Positions 1-12,616 are shown, counted from the stretch's first letter. The stretch is 64,000 nt of DNA from Bugula neritina (GCA_964035545.1 OZ037768.1:12703175-12767174); one strand, 5' to 3'. The notes: generated by a model from the sequence alone, not told the origin. Numbers and translations: made by a program.

Positions 1-43
1 AAAAGAATGTTATGTTTTCAATGTAATATAAGTTAAAAAGTAT

Positions 44-163
44 TAGTCTAGAAGTAACCTCCCAAAAAGTGCTCAAAAAATTGACTTATTACACTTTACT
101 AGGTGGCCACTCAAAAAAAATTGTTTTTAGATTAAAATTTTGTGCTAATTCTGAATCTACAAA
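44..163 (+). mobile_element. Truncated end of TIR element, fused to ankyrin region
   Basis: The inverted-repeat end that starts TAGTCTAGAAGTAACCTCC matches 15152 onward and 42876 onward. The match stops at about 163, and from 161 the sequence matches 19955 and 50097 onward instead. The interior of the element, its right end, the palindrome and the first plus-strand ankyrin exon are all missing. The overlap at the join is three A bases, typical of a deletion sealed by microhomology. Confidence 0.8.
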
Positions 164-305
164 AGAATTGTTGTATTTTCTCGAATCTAGAAACCCTCAT
201 CATAATGTTAGTAAGAGTGCTTACATTTTGTTAATTATAATCTTTATTCTAATCTCTGATGAGTCATAAAGTCTACTTAATGGTTACTAGTAATTGTGTT
301 TACAG

Positions 306-913
306 AATGGCTACACGCCTCTACATTATGCTGTGGGAAAAGGTGACATGGATATCGTCTGTGCTTTGATAGAGTATGGCGCAAGAGTAAGCGCAAAGTA
401 AGAAGATGGGTTCACCCCGCTACATGTTGCTGCTAGGGATGGACTCATTGATATTGTATCGATGCTGTTGGAAAATGGTGCTAGTCCCAACTGTTATACC
501 AAAGTAAGTCTATTTTTTCCAAACAGCTAGCGATGTTACAGTTACTTCTTGTGATCAACTGCCAGTGCGGCAGCATAATGTTGCAATGTTGCAACTGCAA
601 CTGTTATACCAACTGATTATTTTCGTGAACTATGATCTTTATCATGAAGTGGAAAACATAAAATTGAAAGCTTTTCTTATTAAATATTATTTGAGTATTG
701 AATATTGAATATTTGATCGAGTTGCTACTGCTATGGCATATTTTAGGACGGATTAACCCCAATGCACATGTGCAGGCAAAAGAACCATACTTTCATGGCA
801 GAGATCCTGTTGAAGTATGGTGCTAGTTTCTCCTCAACTGCTAGAACCGGTTGCTCTTTAGCTGACAGACATAGTTGTCAACATTATATGATCAATTTTC
901 TTCCAAAATATTA
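306..913 (+). pseudogene. Ankyrin-repeat exon fragment, unit A, with nonsense codon
   Basis: The first exon, 306-503, lies between a TTTACAG acceptor and a GTAAGT donor. It encodes two ankyrin repeats beginning NGYTPLHYAVGKGDMD. Codon 32 is TAA at 399-401, where units B and C read a sense codon. A second exon-like block starts at 747 after TTTTAG and reads DGLTPMHMCRQKNHTFMAEI. Its donor is gone (TGTCAACA in place of GGTCAGGTAAAT) and an in-frame TAA falls at 911-913. The fragment is an inverted paralogue of exons 7550-7747 and 6944-7063 of the nearby minus-strand gene. I infer it is a non-functional duplicate. No promoter or 5' exon is visible. Confidence 0.85.
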
Positions 914-2273
914 AGCAGAAGGAAATTTAAAGTTTTTTTAGCATGAACATAGATAAAAAATTGGTAAGTTCTCCAAGTTTGCATGGCCCGATTCCATGCT
1001 CCCACAAATTTGAAGCATAGAGCATGTTTCTTGCAATAACATTGAGTTATGTGCGTACTTGCAGTTATCCATCACATTATAGATGCTATCTGTTGTCTCA
1101 GTATGGATATAGGACCATCACCTATTATATGAAGACCAGTTTCTCTTTAGTAATAATCTAAAACATTCCATCCAGCTGGCTGGTGATGGTCAAGCCGGTA
1201 GTTTGTCTAAGACTGAGATTTGTAATACTTAGCTCTCTGATGACTATATTCTTCCAGATGAGGTTTGCTACTCCCAAACATCTCTCGTTACATGTAAACC
1301 TACCTTGTTGAACTTATTTTCATATTCACATTGAGGTTGGAAAATGTTACTTGCATTTGTTGTTCTGTTTTCTTCAGTGATGTTCCAAAATTTCCAATTA
1401 CTAAAACTCGTTCTAGAATTCCTTTTAATTTATTGAGTATTTTTTTCATGCAAACTTAACGCTAACTGATGATCGAAGTTCAAAAGTCTCTGAATAATCC
1501 TAATATAACTCTTGCAGTATAAGTATATTAACACTCAACATAGCTTCATGACAATAATGCTTTCTGTAAGAATGTACACAAATAAAGATGATGTCATACA
1601 ACAATGGTATTCTATATTCAATTTAGAAATTGTTTGAATCTACTATTACTCTAGCTTCAATATAATATAATAGGACTCAGTAGCAAACATTTTAGTTTTG
1701 CAAAAAATTGATGCAAATTTGCTGTTTTTCCATAATATTTTAAATGTTAGAATAGATTTATTTTCAAAGTATTTCAAAGCAAAGTCATTAAACTGGAATT
1801 AAAATCAAGTATTTGAATCTTCAAGTCCCTGCAGAGTGCAAGCAGTTTACTGGTCATAATGTTTATTAGCAACTGTTTTCAAACCCACTTGAATTTTTTT
1901 CAAATGAGCTTTGTTGACAGTGAGTAAATTGTGAGCCACTAAATACAAGCAGTGATCAGAGCTAGAAACTAGTACTTGATGTATTGTTGCAAATTTATGA
2001 GGATAACTAACTAGGTGTGGGTTATTAAGATGATCTAACCACGTAGGGTTATGTGCCTGTGTGCCTGTGTCAGCTATCAGCGGTATGCTGCAATATTTGT
2101 GACAGATAGCAAGAATAATACAAACTTGTAAGAAAAACTACATTATGCAAAAGTTACATCAAGTAAAGAAAAGAGTACGGTATTAAAAGTAGCTACTGGA
2201 TAACAGCGTGGGCTAGCTCAGGGTTTGTCCTTTATAATTTCGTAGCCACTCACTTTAGCATAAAACTAACACT

Positions 2274-2277
<4 letters not shown>
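914..2277. other. Non-coding DNA, conserved between units
   Basis: No convincing exon. The block recurs at about 20709-22066 and 50854-52190. The part around 1480-1650 also resembles 9510-9680 in the same orientation, so it is an old internal duplicate of the region 5' of the minus-strand gene. Confidence 0.6.

Positions 2278-2353
<76 letters not shown>
2278..2353. repeat. (TA)n microsatellite
   Basis: Uninterrupted TA dinucleotides. The equivalent sites in units B and C are also TA tracts but are split by unrelated inserts (22169-22449 and 52312-52570). Confidence 0.95.
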
Positions 2354-2354
<1 letters not shown>

Positions 2355-3979
2355 CGAAACAAGCATAAGAAGTTGTAATAAACAGTGCAGAATGTCACTG
2401 GGGTAGGTTGTTGCAATGCTTGGTCTCCAAAAGGTGTTGGTTATATACAAGAGCTCGACTCTGATTGGTCGACCTATACTCTATTTGTTCTTGTCCATAT
2501 TAATTGGCGGGTCGACGCATGTAGAGGCGACATGACTATGAGTGGAGAAGGCATGACTTGGAGTTGCCGTTTTTGGGCCTAAACTATAGCGTCATGTTTA
2601 GCAGGGGACACAGGATGTTATACTTCCACTGGCCATTATAACGGTATTCACCAACATAATATTACAATGTATTCGGCAATTATATAAAACTAGTAGCGTT
2701 TTATTACTGCACAGAAGTTACTAATCACAAGAGTATCAAGTTCTGAGAGGATGTCAACCTCATTGTTCAAAGTTTATATAGGTTGGCTGTGGTCTTCACC
2801 ATGTACATAGCTACATAAGCTATGTATTGGTAAGTAGCATAATTCCAGAACACATAACAAAACTATAGCCACTGGAATTGCTTGCGTGCTTCATTGCAGG
2901 TTAAACTTTGCAAATATAATATCTTTGCATCTACAGTATAACGTTTTGGATATATTGTGACTAACTATATATTGACATTATACATGCTACACACAACGAA
3001 TGTTATATAACTACTTTCTTTGGGGAATTAACTCCCATGTTTTCTCACTAATCCTCATAATTATATTGAGTAGGCTACTGCCATTACACTTGGAAGATCA
3101 TAAATGATTTATCAAATCAACATTTGTCAAGAAGAGAATTCTTAATAATTCAAATGAGTTTACTTTTGTCACACAAAGTGATTAACTTTGATCAATTTAA
3201 ACAACACAAGCAAATTAATTATAATTAACAACTTGCTGTTTAAAAAAGTATGCTGCTATTTTTAAGATGGTTTTGTAATTAATGGCTGGTTGGCAAGTTT
3301 TTATAATATTCGTTTTTATCTCTAACTAGTTTGTGGTAAAATATATAATCAGTGTGGTTGATTATGCTTATCAACATTACATGCACCAGGGATTTATGAG
3401 GAATACTTAATCAACAACAAAGTATGTTTTGGTGTACACTTTTCATGTGTGTATTGAATGAGGAAAATAATTTTACCCTCAGATATATTGCACAGACTAT
3501 TACACACTATTGCTGCTCTATATTATACATATATGTGATTACACAAGCGAATGTATATAATTACACAAAAGTGCTTTAAATAGATAAATATAGGTGAATA
3601 TAGGTGAGATATTAGAGCAAGCAGTATACACTCAACAAGTATTTAGAAATAAACATTAGTAAAACACTTGAAATTAGTATTAAAACCAAAGATTTTAGTT
3701 TGTTTGATGCCAATTTCCTAGCCAAATATGTTTTGAAGTTCCCCTTTATGTTGGAGAATAAAAATCAAAACAACAACTTGATAACTAGACAAAGTATCAA
3801 AGCCCAAAGCATTGAATAAACCACACTTCATTTTAAATCACAAGAGTAGTTTGAGAGCTAAGAACATATTTTCTTCCAGTATAACATAATTATTATTTAT
3901 ATATAGCAGTTAAGGATAATAATGTCTTCTATATAGTTTTCTATATAATCTTCACATAATACTTTTAAAACTTCAGAAG
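2354..3979. other. Gene-poor DNA downstream of ankyrin/ZU5 gene A
   Basis: No supported exon. The minus-strand reading frame at about 3650-3840 is open in units B (25310-25498) and C (54901-55089) but interrupted by TAG in A. It has no fitting splice sites, so I do not call it a gene. Compared with unit B, the segment equivalent to 23026-24355 is absent. Confidence 0.5.
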
Positions 3980-6900
3980 TCAGAAGTATTTTCCCCTTTT
4001 CGCTTTTGAGACGAAAGCAAAATATCGGCGCAGCCTCGCTGTAACAATTCTCGTCATATTCTTTTCTACTATTCTGTCCAAAGTCTTAACGTCTAAAGAG
4101 CACATAACATATATCAGATTAGTTATGTATTAACGTTTTCTTGCTATGCTTTGATACAAGTTTACAATCCTAATATTTTTATATAAAGAGGGACGATATA
4201 TCAATAATGCTACTATTTGAAGTGTAAGCAGAAGCTAGTTTCACATTTCTGATCATATTGCATGTTACTATTAGCTTCAAAAGATATCAAAGATGTTCTT
4301 AAAAAAGACTGCTCAATGAATATAGTGGCTATACCCATAGCCAGCTGCATTAACTAGAAGAAGGAAGTATTTCAAGGCAATGAACAGTTGAGATTGTTTA
4401 TACACTTCTGAAGGTATTAAAGTCTGGAGATATGCTAGACAGTTTGTATAAATTTGTATAAATACCAGCATGTTACATGCTATAACAACCTGTTTCTATA
4501 CCTGGTAACTTTACACTGCTTGTGAAAAAAACAGTTTTTCAATACTGATGAATCGTAGGGTGTTGACAGCTCAAAATTGGCAAAAGCTAAAGTTGATAAC
4601 AAAGTTTACTATTTAATACTACATACCACAAAGGCTGTCATTCACTGTCTGTTTATGTTCCTGCCATGTTACACCATCATCACTTGCGATGACAATGGTT
4701 TCCTGTTCATCTTGACTTGCAGCAACATCTATTATGACAGGGCTGAAAAGAAAAAACACAAGTGCCATTTTTAGAAAACAGTTATACTTTTTACATGTAC
4801 TGTGTTTGAATAAAGATGTAATAAGGTTTAATGAAAACATGAAAAGGTAATAAAAATAACATAAAGATTTTCAGTTTCTTCCACTAAACTCAATGACAAG
4901 TGTGTGAATAAAAAATTACCCAATAAAGGTGGCAGAAGCAGGTTCTAGAGAAAGAATGGGGAAGATGAGTAATTCATCGTACTGAAGAGAGGGCATCACT
5001 CCTTTCTCAAGGAGACGGCACACAATTCTCATTGGTCCGGTTGCCACACCAGGTGGGATGGTAAAATGGACTTTCTCTCGGCATCCCTGGAAGACTCCTC
5101 CTCTGGCATCCACCAGGAAACTGATACGGAATCTAAAGTGAGATGCATATACCATGTCAACGCAGTTAATAATGAAGTAGCTGGTAGTTAATTTATGTGT
5201 GCATATGTGCGTGTTTGTGTGTGCGTGTGTGGGCGTGTGTTGTTATTGCAGTAGCAGTTTTCTTATATATATAGAAAAGCTTCTACTGTAATTATTAAAA
5301 CAAACCCAATAGAACTGAGTAATGTTTGGCAACAGTTTTAACTGCAACAATTCTTCCAAGTTAGTTATCATTACCTTTTCAATTTGAGCTTCTCACTACA
5401 AATAAAGAAAAAAAAACTGATTTTATAGAACAAATTTACAAAATGTCTTTCATAAACCGCTTTAGAACTACATACAGCCAAAGAATGAGTAACATGCTCA
5501 TTGCATTTTTTGTCTATGTGATATTTAGAAAAAATAGATCACTTGCTTCACATATAGTTGGGTACATTATATACTAAACGTACTTAGTGACTCCAGAGTT
5601 TTTACTTTTCATTGAATTGTCAGAGTGTAAATCCTCCTGAGAATGAGGTGTGCTGTGGGCCCTCTTACAAGTTTTTCTCTTTTTCAGAGTAAAAACACTC
5701 TTGCATTTGAGGCCTAAAATGAATAGAATAAACTACTAGTATGGGTGCGTGTGGGTGTTTGTATGTGCTTGCGTGTGAGTCGCTGTGTGTTCGTAAAGAA
5801 CTGATATATATTTACATACATTGATGGCTAAATTATTGCTTGGAACTCACTAGGCCTCTAACAATAAAGTAAAATTAGCTATGGGTTTTACCATTATGCA
5901 AAACCATAAAGTAGTAAATTTCGATTCGAAAAATTCTTAACAATTTAATTTAGCAAATAATTGCCAGTATGAAACAAAGTAATTGGTGAGTTAATAATCA
6001 GATCCTTACCAGCAGAGGCGATGCTACGTAAAGCTCGCCTGATTTTTGCTGTTCGAGGTTTTGTCTCAACGCTCTGCATACCATACACCTACATGGAAAT
6101 TATTGCATTGCTATTGTACAATCACATTAAAATAATATGTTTTCATAGATTGACACTTCAATAGGCGTTTATAATATATAGAATAATGATATAATGCACT
6201 CCAAATACACTAATTCAATTTTCATAATGCTGTGCCCAATTTATTAAGTGAAGAGTGCCTAACTAAAAAACCAGTAACTAAAAAAGGTCTTAAACAAACA
6301 GAATAATTGAAAATTTATTATTCTTTTGGCAGTTACACTGATTCACACAAAATTATCGACTTGTATATCTCAATGCTTTTCGAAACATGACCAATTTCTA
6401 GTAAACTTGTTACTCCAAATATTTTAAAGCTCTATCTAATCTCAGTCACATCCGCAAATTTCATTGATGTTATATTTACTAGTTAGCTGACAGAATAAAT
6501 CAATAATTGACCAAAAACAGAACTGACATGCATTGGGAAAACGCTTATATTAAAACGAGTAAAATGATGCACTTTTAGCTCATGACTTAGAAATAGACTG
6601 TGATCCAGATAAACACTAGACAGACTCAGATTGACTACTAATTTCCTCACATGTGCAATCAGCTTGTGAGACAAAATTTAGAAATGGTTTGATCAACTCA
6701 TTGACTAATGGCCCAGAAGATGCTGTAGCAATGTTTTGCTGACACAAAGTTAAATGTCAGACTAAGTCAATGTGAACACAAAATTAACACACTATCAAAT
6801 ATGTTTAGTCCAATATAAGTTGCAATATTGAATACTACAATGTTATGATTCTAATATCAAACTGTAGATGATGTTATAACAGATAATGTAAAGGCAATGT

Positions 6901-9524
6901 CTACTTCTGCTTCATGTTTTGACAGAGATTTTACAATATTTACCTGACCACTATGTCTGTCAGCTTTAGAAGTTGTAGGGAGACTAGCACCATACTTCAA
7001 GAGAATCTCTGCTGTGAGAGCATGGTTTCTCTGCCTGCACAGGTGCATTGGGGTTAATCCGTCCTAAAATATACCATAGCAGTAGCAACTCAATCAAATA
7101 GTCAATATTCAATACTCAAATAATATTTAAGAAGAAAAGCTTTCAATTTTATGTTTTCCACTTTTGATAAGGGTCATAGTTCATGATAATAATCAGTTGG
7201 TATAACAGTTGCAGTTGTAACATTAGTGGCACAGTTTGTGTTGTTACATTATTTTGGTAACTTGGAGTTGATTTTCTTAGATTTGTAGCTTCTCTACTCA
7301 GGAGCTGATTTAAAATAAAAGTTATCATCTTCTTTGACAGATTCAGGACCTTGATTTAAATCATTTATAAATAAAAACTAATCAACTATTAATCACTTAT
7401 ATAATAGATATCTGCTGAATAAAAATTTAATGGAAGTTTGAATAAAGAAACTTAAAACAGCAAATGTTGAGATAGTATGCTGCCGCACTGGCAGTTGATC
7501 ACAAAAAGTAACTGTAACATCGCTAGCTGTTCGGAAAAGGTAGACATACTTTGGTATAACAGTTGGGACTAGCACCATTTTCCAACAGCATCGATACAAT
7601 ATCACTGAGTCCATCCTTAGCGGCAATGTGTAGGGGGGTGAACCCATCTTCCGACTCTGCGCTTACTTCTGCGCCATACTCAATCAGAGCACAGACGATA
7701 TCCATGTCACCTTTTCCCACAGCATAATGTAGAGGCGTGTAGCCATTCTGTAAACACAATTACTAGTAACCGTTTAGTAGACTTTATGAATCATCAGAGA
7801 TTAGAATAAAGAATATAATTAACAAGATGTAAGCACTCTTACTAACATTATGATGAGGGTTTCTAGATTCAAGAAAGTATAACAATTCTTTTTATAGGTT
7901 ACGTAGTTCAACAGTAAGCAGAACATTAACATGGCCATTTACAATGTAGGTAATTTTTAATCATAAAAAGTAATGAAGCTAACATACATTGATCAAACAG
8001 ACTCCAAAATGTTCATAATTTTGCTGAGCTATCTCAAGTTTAACAGAATAACTCTCACCTTAGCCCTGCTGTCAGGGGAGACACCATATTTCTCCAGCAG
8101 AAGTAAAACTATTGCAGCTTGACCATGCTGAGCAGCTAGGTGCAGAGCTGTATGTCCATCATCATTTTTGAGTTCAGGCTTTGCACCTTTTTTTAGTAAC
8201 ATTCTAGTTACTGCCTGTTGATTGTTTTCAATGCTGACATGGAGAGGGGTCAATCCATTCTACAAGCACCAGCATGCACTGTGTCTACATGTAACTCAAA
8301 ATACTTAAGGAGAAAATTATACAACTACATCAGAAGTGAATTCCAGAAGATCACTTATTACCAGTCCTAATCAACATACACAGCCAATCGTTCTTCTCAA
8401 GTCGAAGCTCTGAATACACAAAATTGTTACCTTAGTCATGGAATCAACTAATTTTGAACGTTTTGGAAATGAAGTGACCACCTGTTCATTCCCTTCTTTT
8501 GCTGCTGCATGCAGCAGGGAATAGTTGTCTCTAACCTCAGCATTCACATCAAACTCATGCTGCAACAGAAGCAGTACACTATCTACACTATTCACTACTT
8601 CAACTCTTGCTGTTACATAATAAACAAACACTATTTTAATAGCTATACAGGTTTCTTAAAGTAGTGATGAAACAGAAAAGTAAAACACCATTTCTAAAAT
8701 AGTCAACCAGGAACTCCAAGTCCAGTCAACTTAAAACTAAATGTAAAAGTGAAAGTCATTGCAGTGTAGTTCTACAGTTACTCCTAACTCTTTAAGTTGA
8801 GTGTGTGCTTACTGAAGATGGGTCTTCATTGTTCAGAGAAGAGGGTGTATGTAGTTGACTACTACTGATCTCACTGTAATCAATAGATAGTTCCTCACTG
8901 TCAACCTCTATTTCAGATTCACTAGCTCGGCAACATACTAAAAGTGACAATATTTTCATGTATAAACTCAGATATATTCATTTTACAATCCGATTGAAGG
9001 AACTCTATGGGGTTTGAATACCACTTCAAAATATCAAATTTATACACCATTAGCCGATATCTTAACTTTATGCCTAGATCTTTACTTAATTTACTGTATC
9101 CTTTTGCCCAAAACAAAATAGTAGGTCAAAAAATAATACTGTAATACTGTTTCATCTTCCTCCAATAGGACTATATTCACCAGATTAATGTGTATTTTAC
9201 TGTGTGCAAAAACCTGAATGAAAGTATTCAAACTTCTGCCTGATTGTTTATAATGATGGCAAGATGATATGGCAATATTGCCATATAGTAATGCAGGCAG
9301 CTTTAATTAGCCAAGCTGAAAATGATATGACAAACATTCATATGATGTAGTTACTATAAGAGTGTACATACATGTAACTCATCAATATATTTATATTGGA
9401 ACAAAACCAGCTAAACCCAAGTGACTAAAATATATATAGTGTTAGACAAGTTTGCAAATTATTTAGCTTTTCATGCAAAACTTACCCAAATTGGTGATTG
9501 AGGCCCGAAAGCTTCTGAATAATT
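3980..9524 (-). CDS. Ankyrin-repeat/ZU5 protein, unit A copy (5' end unresolved)
   Basis: Split gene. Exons in reading order: 9524-9486, 8937-8813, 8559-8431, 8259-8059, 7747-7550, 7063-6944, 6738-about 6639, 6088-6010, 5713-5584, 5132-4920, 4742-4627, 4092-3980. Exon 8937-8813 encodes an acidic Ser-rich stretch (ESEIEVDSEELSIDYSE). The next four encode about five ankyrin repeats (TPLHVSIENNQQAVTRML, TALHLAAQHGQAAIVLLLL, TPLHYAVGKGDMDIV). A basic linker follows (KIRRALRSIAS, LKKRKTCKRAHSTP). Exons 5132-4920 and 4742-4627 form a ZU5 domain (FLVDARGGVFQGCREKVHFT, FTIPPGVATGPMRIVCRLL, SDDGVTWQEHK) close to ankyrin ZU5. The last exon (RIVTARLRRYFAFVSKAK) matches the strand after ankyrin ZU5-N and ends in TGA, so ZU5-C, UPA and death domains are absent. 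Introns are GT-AG with agreeing phases except between 6639 and 6088, where a small exon is probably missed. The 5' exons are not identified. The likely role is a membrane or cytoskeleton adaptor, by family only. Copy A has an extra base near the stop. Confidence 0.85.
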
Positions 9525-11536
9525 CTAATATCATTTTCGCAGTATAAGCATATTAACATTCAACATAATATTAAGACAATAATGCTTTCAATAGAAATGT
9601 AGACTAATAATTATGATGTAAACAGTTTTTGTTGTGGGTAGTATTATGATTGTGATGTCATACAACAATGGTATCCCAATTTAAATTTAGCAAATATTTA
9701 AATTTACTATTACATCAACTTCAATATTTTATCATTAGGACTTGTATGCAACAATTTCGGGTTCTCCATATTTTACAAAGTGGTAGACAGTTTGTATTTA
9801 ATTTAAATCTTAATAAAAAATTATTGAAATTCATATAAATTTGGTACCTGCAGGACAATTGGATTCAAGTGAATGAATTTTTGAATAACTTTTTCACTGC
9901 AGGTTTTTAAAAACCTAATATAAGAACAATTGAGAAAGCAGTACTATGTTCAGCATGTTTTCCTATTTACTTATCTGTTGGAGCATGTGAAGCCGTCTGC
10001 AACTTGAGTAAATTATAATAGTGCTAAATTTTTAATGGTAAATTTAATTATGAACGAACTAAGATCAATGATCTTGTTAAAATTCTATTACTGTAGTATA
10101 GCATACATAATATATGAAAATTTACCAGAGTTACAATTCAATAATTTGTGAGAGAGTTATCCTTTTGTACACATATGACCATTCCACCCCCCCTCTCCCC
10201 CTATTATTTGAATAACCTGTGAGAGAGTTATCTTCTCTCTACTATATTGACCGCTCTTATGTCAGACTGCACTGGCTAGTCAGAAATATACTTTATATTT
10301 CAGTAGCCTCATCAGATTTGCAGGCCATTAATGTACCCCATGTAGTGCAGAGTAACTGTTGCTAATTGCTTTGCTGTTTTTAAATGAAAACTTGAAAAAT
10401 CAGTCATTTTATATCAGTTTTCAGATTCACAGTCCGATGTGAATAGATCTATTCTCAAATGCAACATTTTTAACAAGAATACAGTATATCAATAATAATT
10501 TAGCAAATATATCAGGAGTGAAGGGTGACGTAATATGTTATCGGTGATTTAAGTTTATCACTAATGGTCAACCTTTTCATATTCTCAAAAATACAAAAAG
10601 AAAACCAGGCTGCTTGCCTAGTGCCAACATGTCACATTACTAATGTTGACACTGATTTGCAAGTGCTACAACATGCTGATAGTTTACTACTATAAGAATA
10701 TAGAGTAAACTATTTATTAGTCTTGAAAGGTATATACTATATATGATGAACCATTTTTAATTGTCAATAGAAAGCAAGTAGTATGAAATATTCACTCTTA
10801 TAAGGCAAATAATATACAATAACTGCTACTACAGAGTCACCAGTACTGTATGATGGATGATATTATAAACAATTCTACAATAACAAATTATATGAATGGG
10901 ATAGTAATGTACATAACCAACCAGTGTTACTAGGTCAGGAGAACTGACTAATCAGCTGTCTTCTCACTTATCACTTTGTAACCAAAACAACTAGATGCGT
11001 CTTCTGTAGAAACTACTTCTTATTCTACTCGGTCTACTTTCCTAATATGAAAGATAAAAGAAGTGAGGAGACAACTTTAGATGAATAAATATTATTCAAA
11101 ACAGTAGAATATTGTATCATGATTACTTGTTGCTTATGAGAGATTGTAACCAGTTATATAAACCAAGGCTTGGGGAATAAACTGAAAGATAAGAAATGAG
11201 TTTGGCAGGATAAACATACTTGACAAAAAGGTTAAGTTGAATTGAACAAACATAGAAGCAGTGAAAAGCTGAACTAGTTCTTGTGTGTGATGTCACAGCA
11301 AATGAATTGACAAACTTTATTGGTCAAAATAAAATTAGGCTATGCTATCACTTTGACAGGTTTTTCAACATTTCCACATAGTCTTGCTTTGGTAAGTGTT
11401 TGAATTTTGGGAAACGGAAAGTTCTGAAGTTGTCCCTACTTGATATAATATAACGGACAAGTCTGAATCATTGACTGCATTAGCTTACAAAATGTCATAG
11501 GAGGGACATAACTCCTACTATATACATAATACCTGT
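9525..11536. other. Upstream/intronic DNA, no supported exon
   Basis: Collinear with 31214-35289 in unit B apart from the hAT insertion there. The empty hAT target GTACATAA is at 10909-10916. A pyrimidine run (10187-10200) lies between two copies of a GTGAGAGAGTTATC motif at about 10149 and 10220. I see no exon with conserved splice sites. Confidence 0.5.
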
Positions 11537-11661
11537 TCAGTTGAGTTGGTAGATTAGAACTTTCTTCTCATCAGATCTGGGTACAATCAACATGTCTTAT
11601 ACACATGGAGATCAAATGATCTACTATCACTCTTAACAGTTGCCTCTTCTAGCATAGACAT
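11537..11661 (-). pseudogene. Candidate conserved exon, frameshifted in unit A
   Basis: After a GGTAGACAG acceptor the minus strand reads MSMLEEATVKSDSRSFDLHV. A one-base deletion at about 11597 relative to unit B then breaks the frame. The intact equivalent is 35290-35415. Start phase 0 would fit the end of the upstream B-box exon. Function is not recognised. It could also be a chance open frame in conserved intron DNA. Confidence 0.35.
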
Positions 11662-11792
11662 CTGTCTACCTACATTATAACAGGTTTACTATAGCCTAAA
11701 TATAATATATATATCCAGAAATTGAAGGAAAACATACACGCGCCTACAAATTGTTTTAATATATTTTAGTCTCGTGCTAACCACACTATATT

Positions 11793-11905
11793 CCAGGGTT
11801 GGGGTGAAATTAGTATTTTGTAATTGTAATTGGTTGTAATTATTCACATTTTTTCAAATAATTGAATGTAATTAATAATTGATGTGTAAAAATGTATATT
11901 TAATA
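11793..11905 (+). mobile_element. hAT-like element, left-end fragment
   Basis: CAGGGTTGGGGT followed by TGTAATTG-type repeats matches the left end of the full element at 32657. It breaks off after about 110 bp with no right end. The same fragment, more mutated, is at about 35548-35656, so it predates the duplication. Confidence 0.7.
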
Positions 11906-12075
11906 ACAATATCAGGAAACTCAAGCAAAAAATTTGGCCCTACATTCTCTTCCATTTGCCCATAAAAGCATTTCACAATAACGTGAATTCATAGCAATTG
12001 CGACCATCACGTGGAAAAGTTGAGAAAAAAAACAGTCATCAACTGATTTAACAAAGAGTTATGGGAAGGAATTAC

Positions 12076-12251
12076 CTCATCATGTTTTCTACAAAATAGT
12101 TCACTGCAAACAGTGCAGTAGGTCACTGCTGGTACTTTCTCTATCCCTTTCTTTGTGCAGATGGCACATGTCACACAGTTGGCCTCTACATCAGCAGAAG
12201 GCAGGCTTTCTATACTAACGTCAAATACTTCCCTGAAGAACAACACATAGG
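12076..12251 (-). CDS. B-box zinc-finger exon, unit A copy
   Basis: The exon runs from a TTATTCAG acceptor to a GAG/GTAATT donor, 176 nt. It encodes CAICTKKGIEKVPAVTYC, then TVCSELFCRKHDE. The spacing Cys-x2-Cys, Cys-x2-Cys, Cys-x2-His is that of a TRIM-type B-box. If the donor is ignored, the frame continues to another His nine residues on (VIPSHN), which would complete the zinc site, so the 3' boundary is uncertain. B-boxes are zinc-binding protein-interaction modules, usually beside RING and coiled-coil segments. Neither of those is seen here. It lies 2.5 kb upstream of the ankyrin/ZU5 exons on the same strand and may be a 5' exon of that gene, or a separate TRIM-like gene. Confidence 0.65.
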
Positions 12252-12507
12252 CTGAATAAAACTTCTGAAATGACTATTCTGAATACATTACAATAGAGTG
12301 GCACTAGATACCTTTTTATAATTGTTAGAAATATAAATATTGCTTAAATTTACTTGGCATGGACTCGATTTGTTTTATAATGACTATGCAATGTTTTGTT
12401 ACTAGCTAAAATATATAATCTAATGTAAATGTGTTTCCAGCTGTCAATGTGCAGCACATGCTACCCAAGAATCACTGTGCAAAAGTGAGAGTTCGTTTTA
12501 GATTACT

Positions 12508-12616
12508 AATAGTAGTATTACTATTAGTAGTATTACTATTAGTAGTATTACTATTACTATTACTAGCAGTAGCAGTAGTAGTAGCAGTAGTACTACCGTA
12601 CCAGTACTACTAATAG
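12508..12616. repeat. Imperfect AGT/ACT triplet repeat
   Basis: Runs of TAGTAGTATTACTATTAG-type triplets give a run of Val/Leu or Ser codons by chance. The unit B counterpart (36409-36675) has grown into an 89-bp minisatellite. The plus-strand open frame across it is compositional and not a gene. Confidence 0.85.

Noticed and set aside
6483-6674. ORF MSHKLIAHVRKLVVNL, open in all three units
   Set aside because: It overlaps the 100-nt exon in another frame, and upstream stops prevent joining it to the ankyrin exons. Probably a shadow plus intron.
12431-12613. Plus-strand frame rich in Val and Leu
   Set aside because: Runs through the AGT triplet repeat, and the unit B copy is not conserved.
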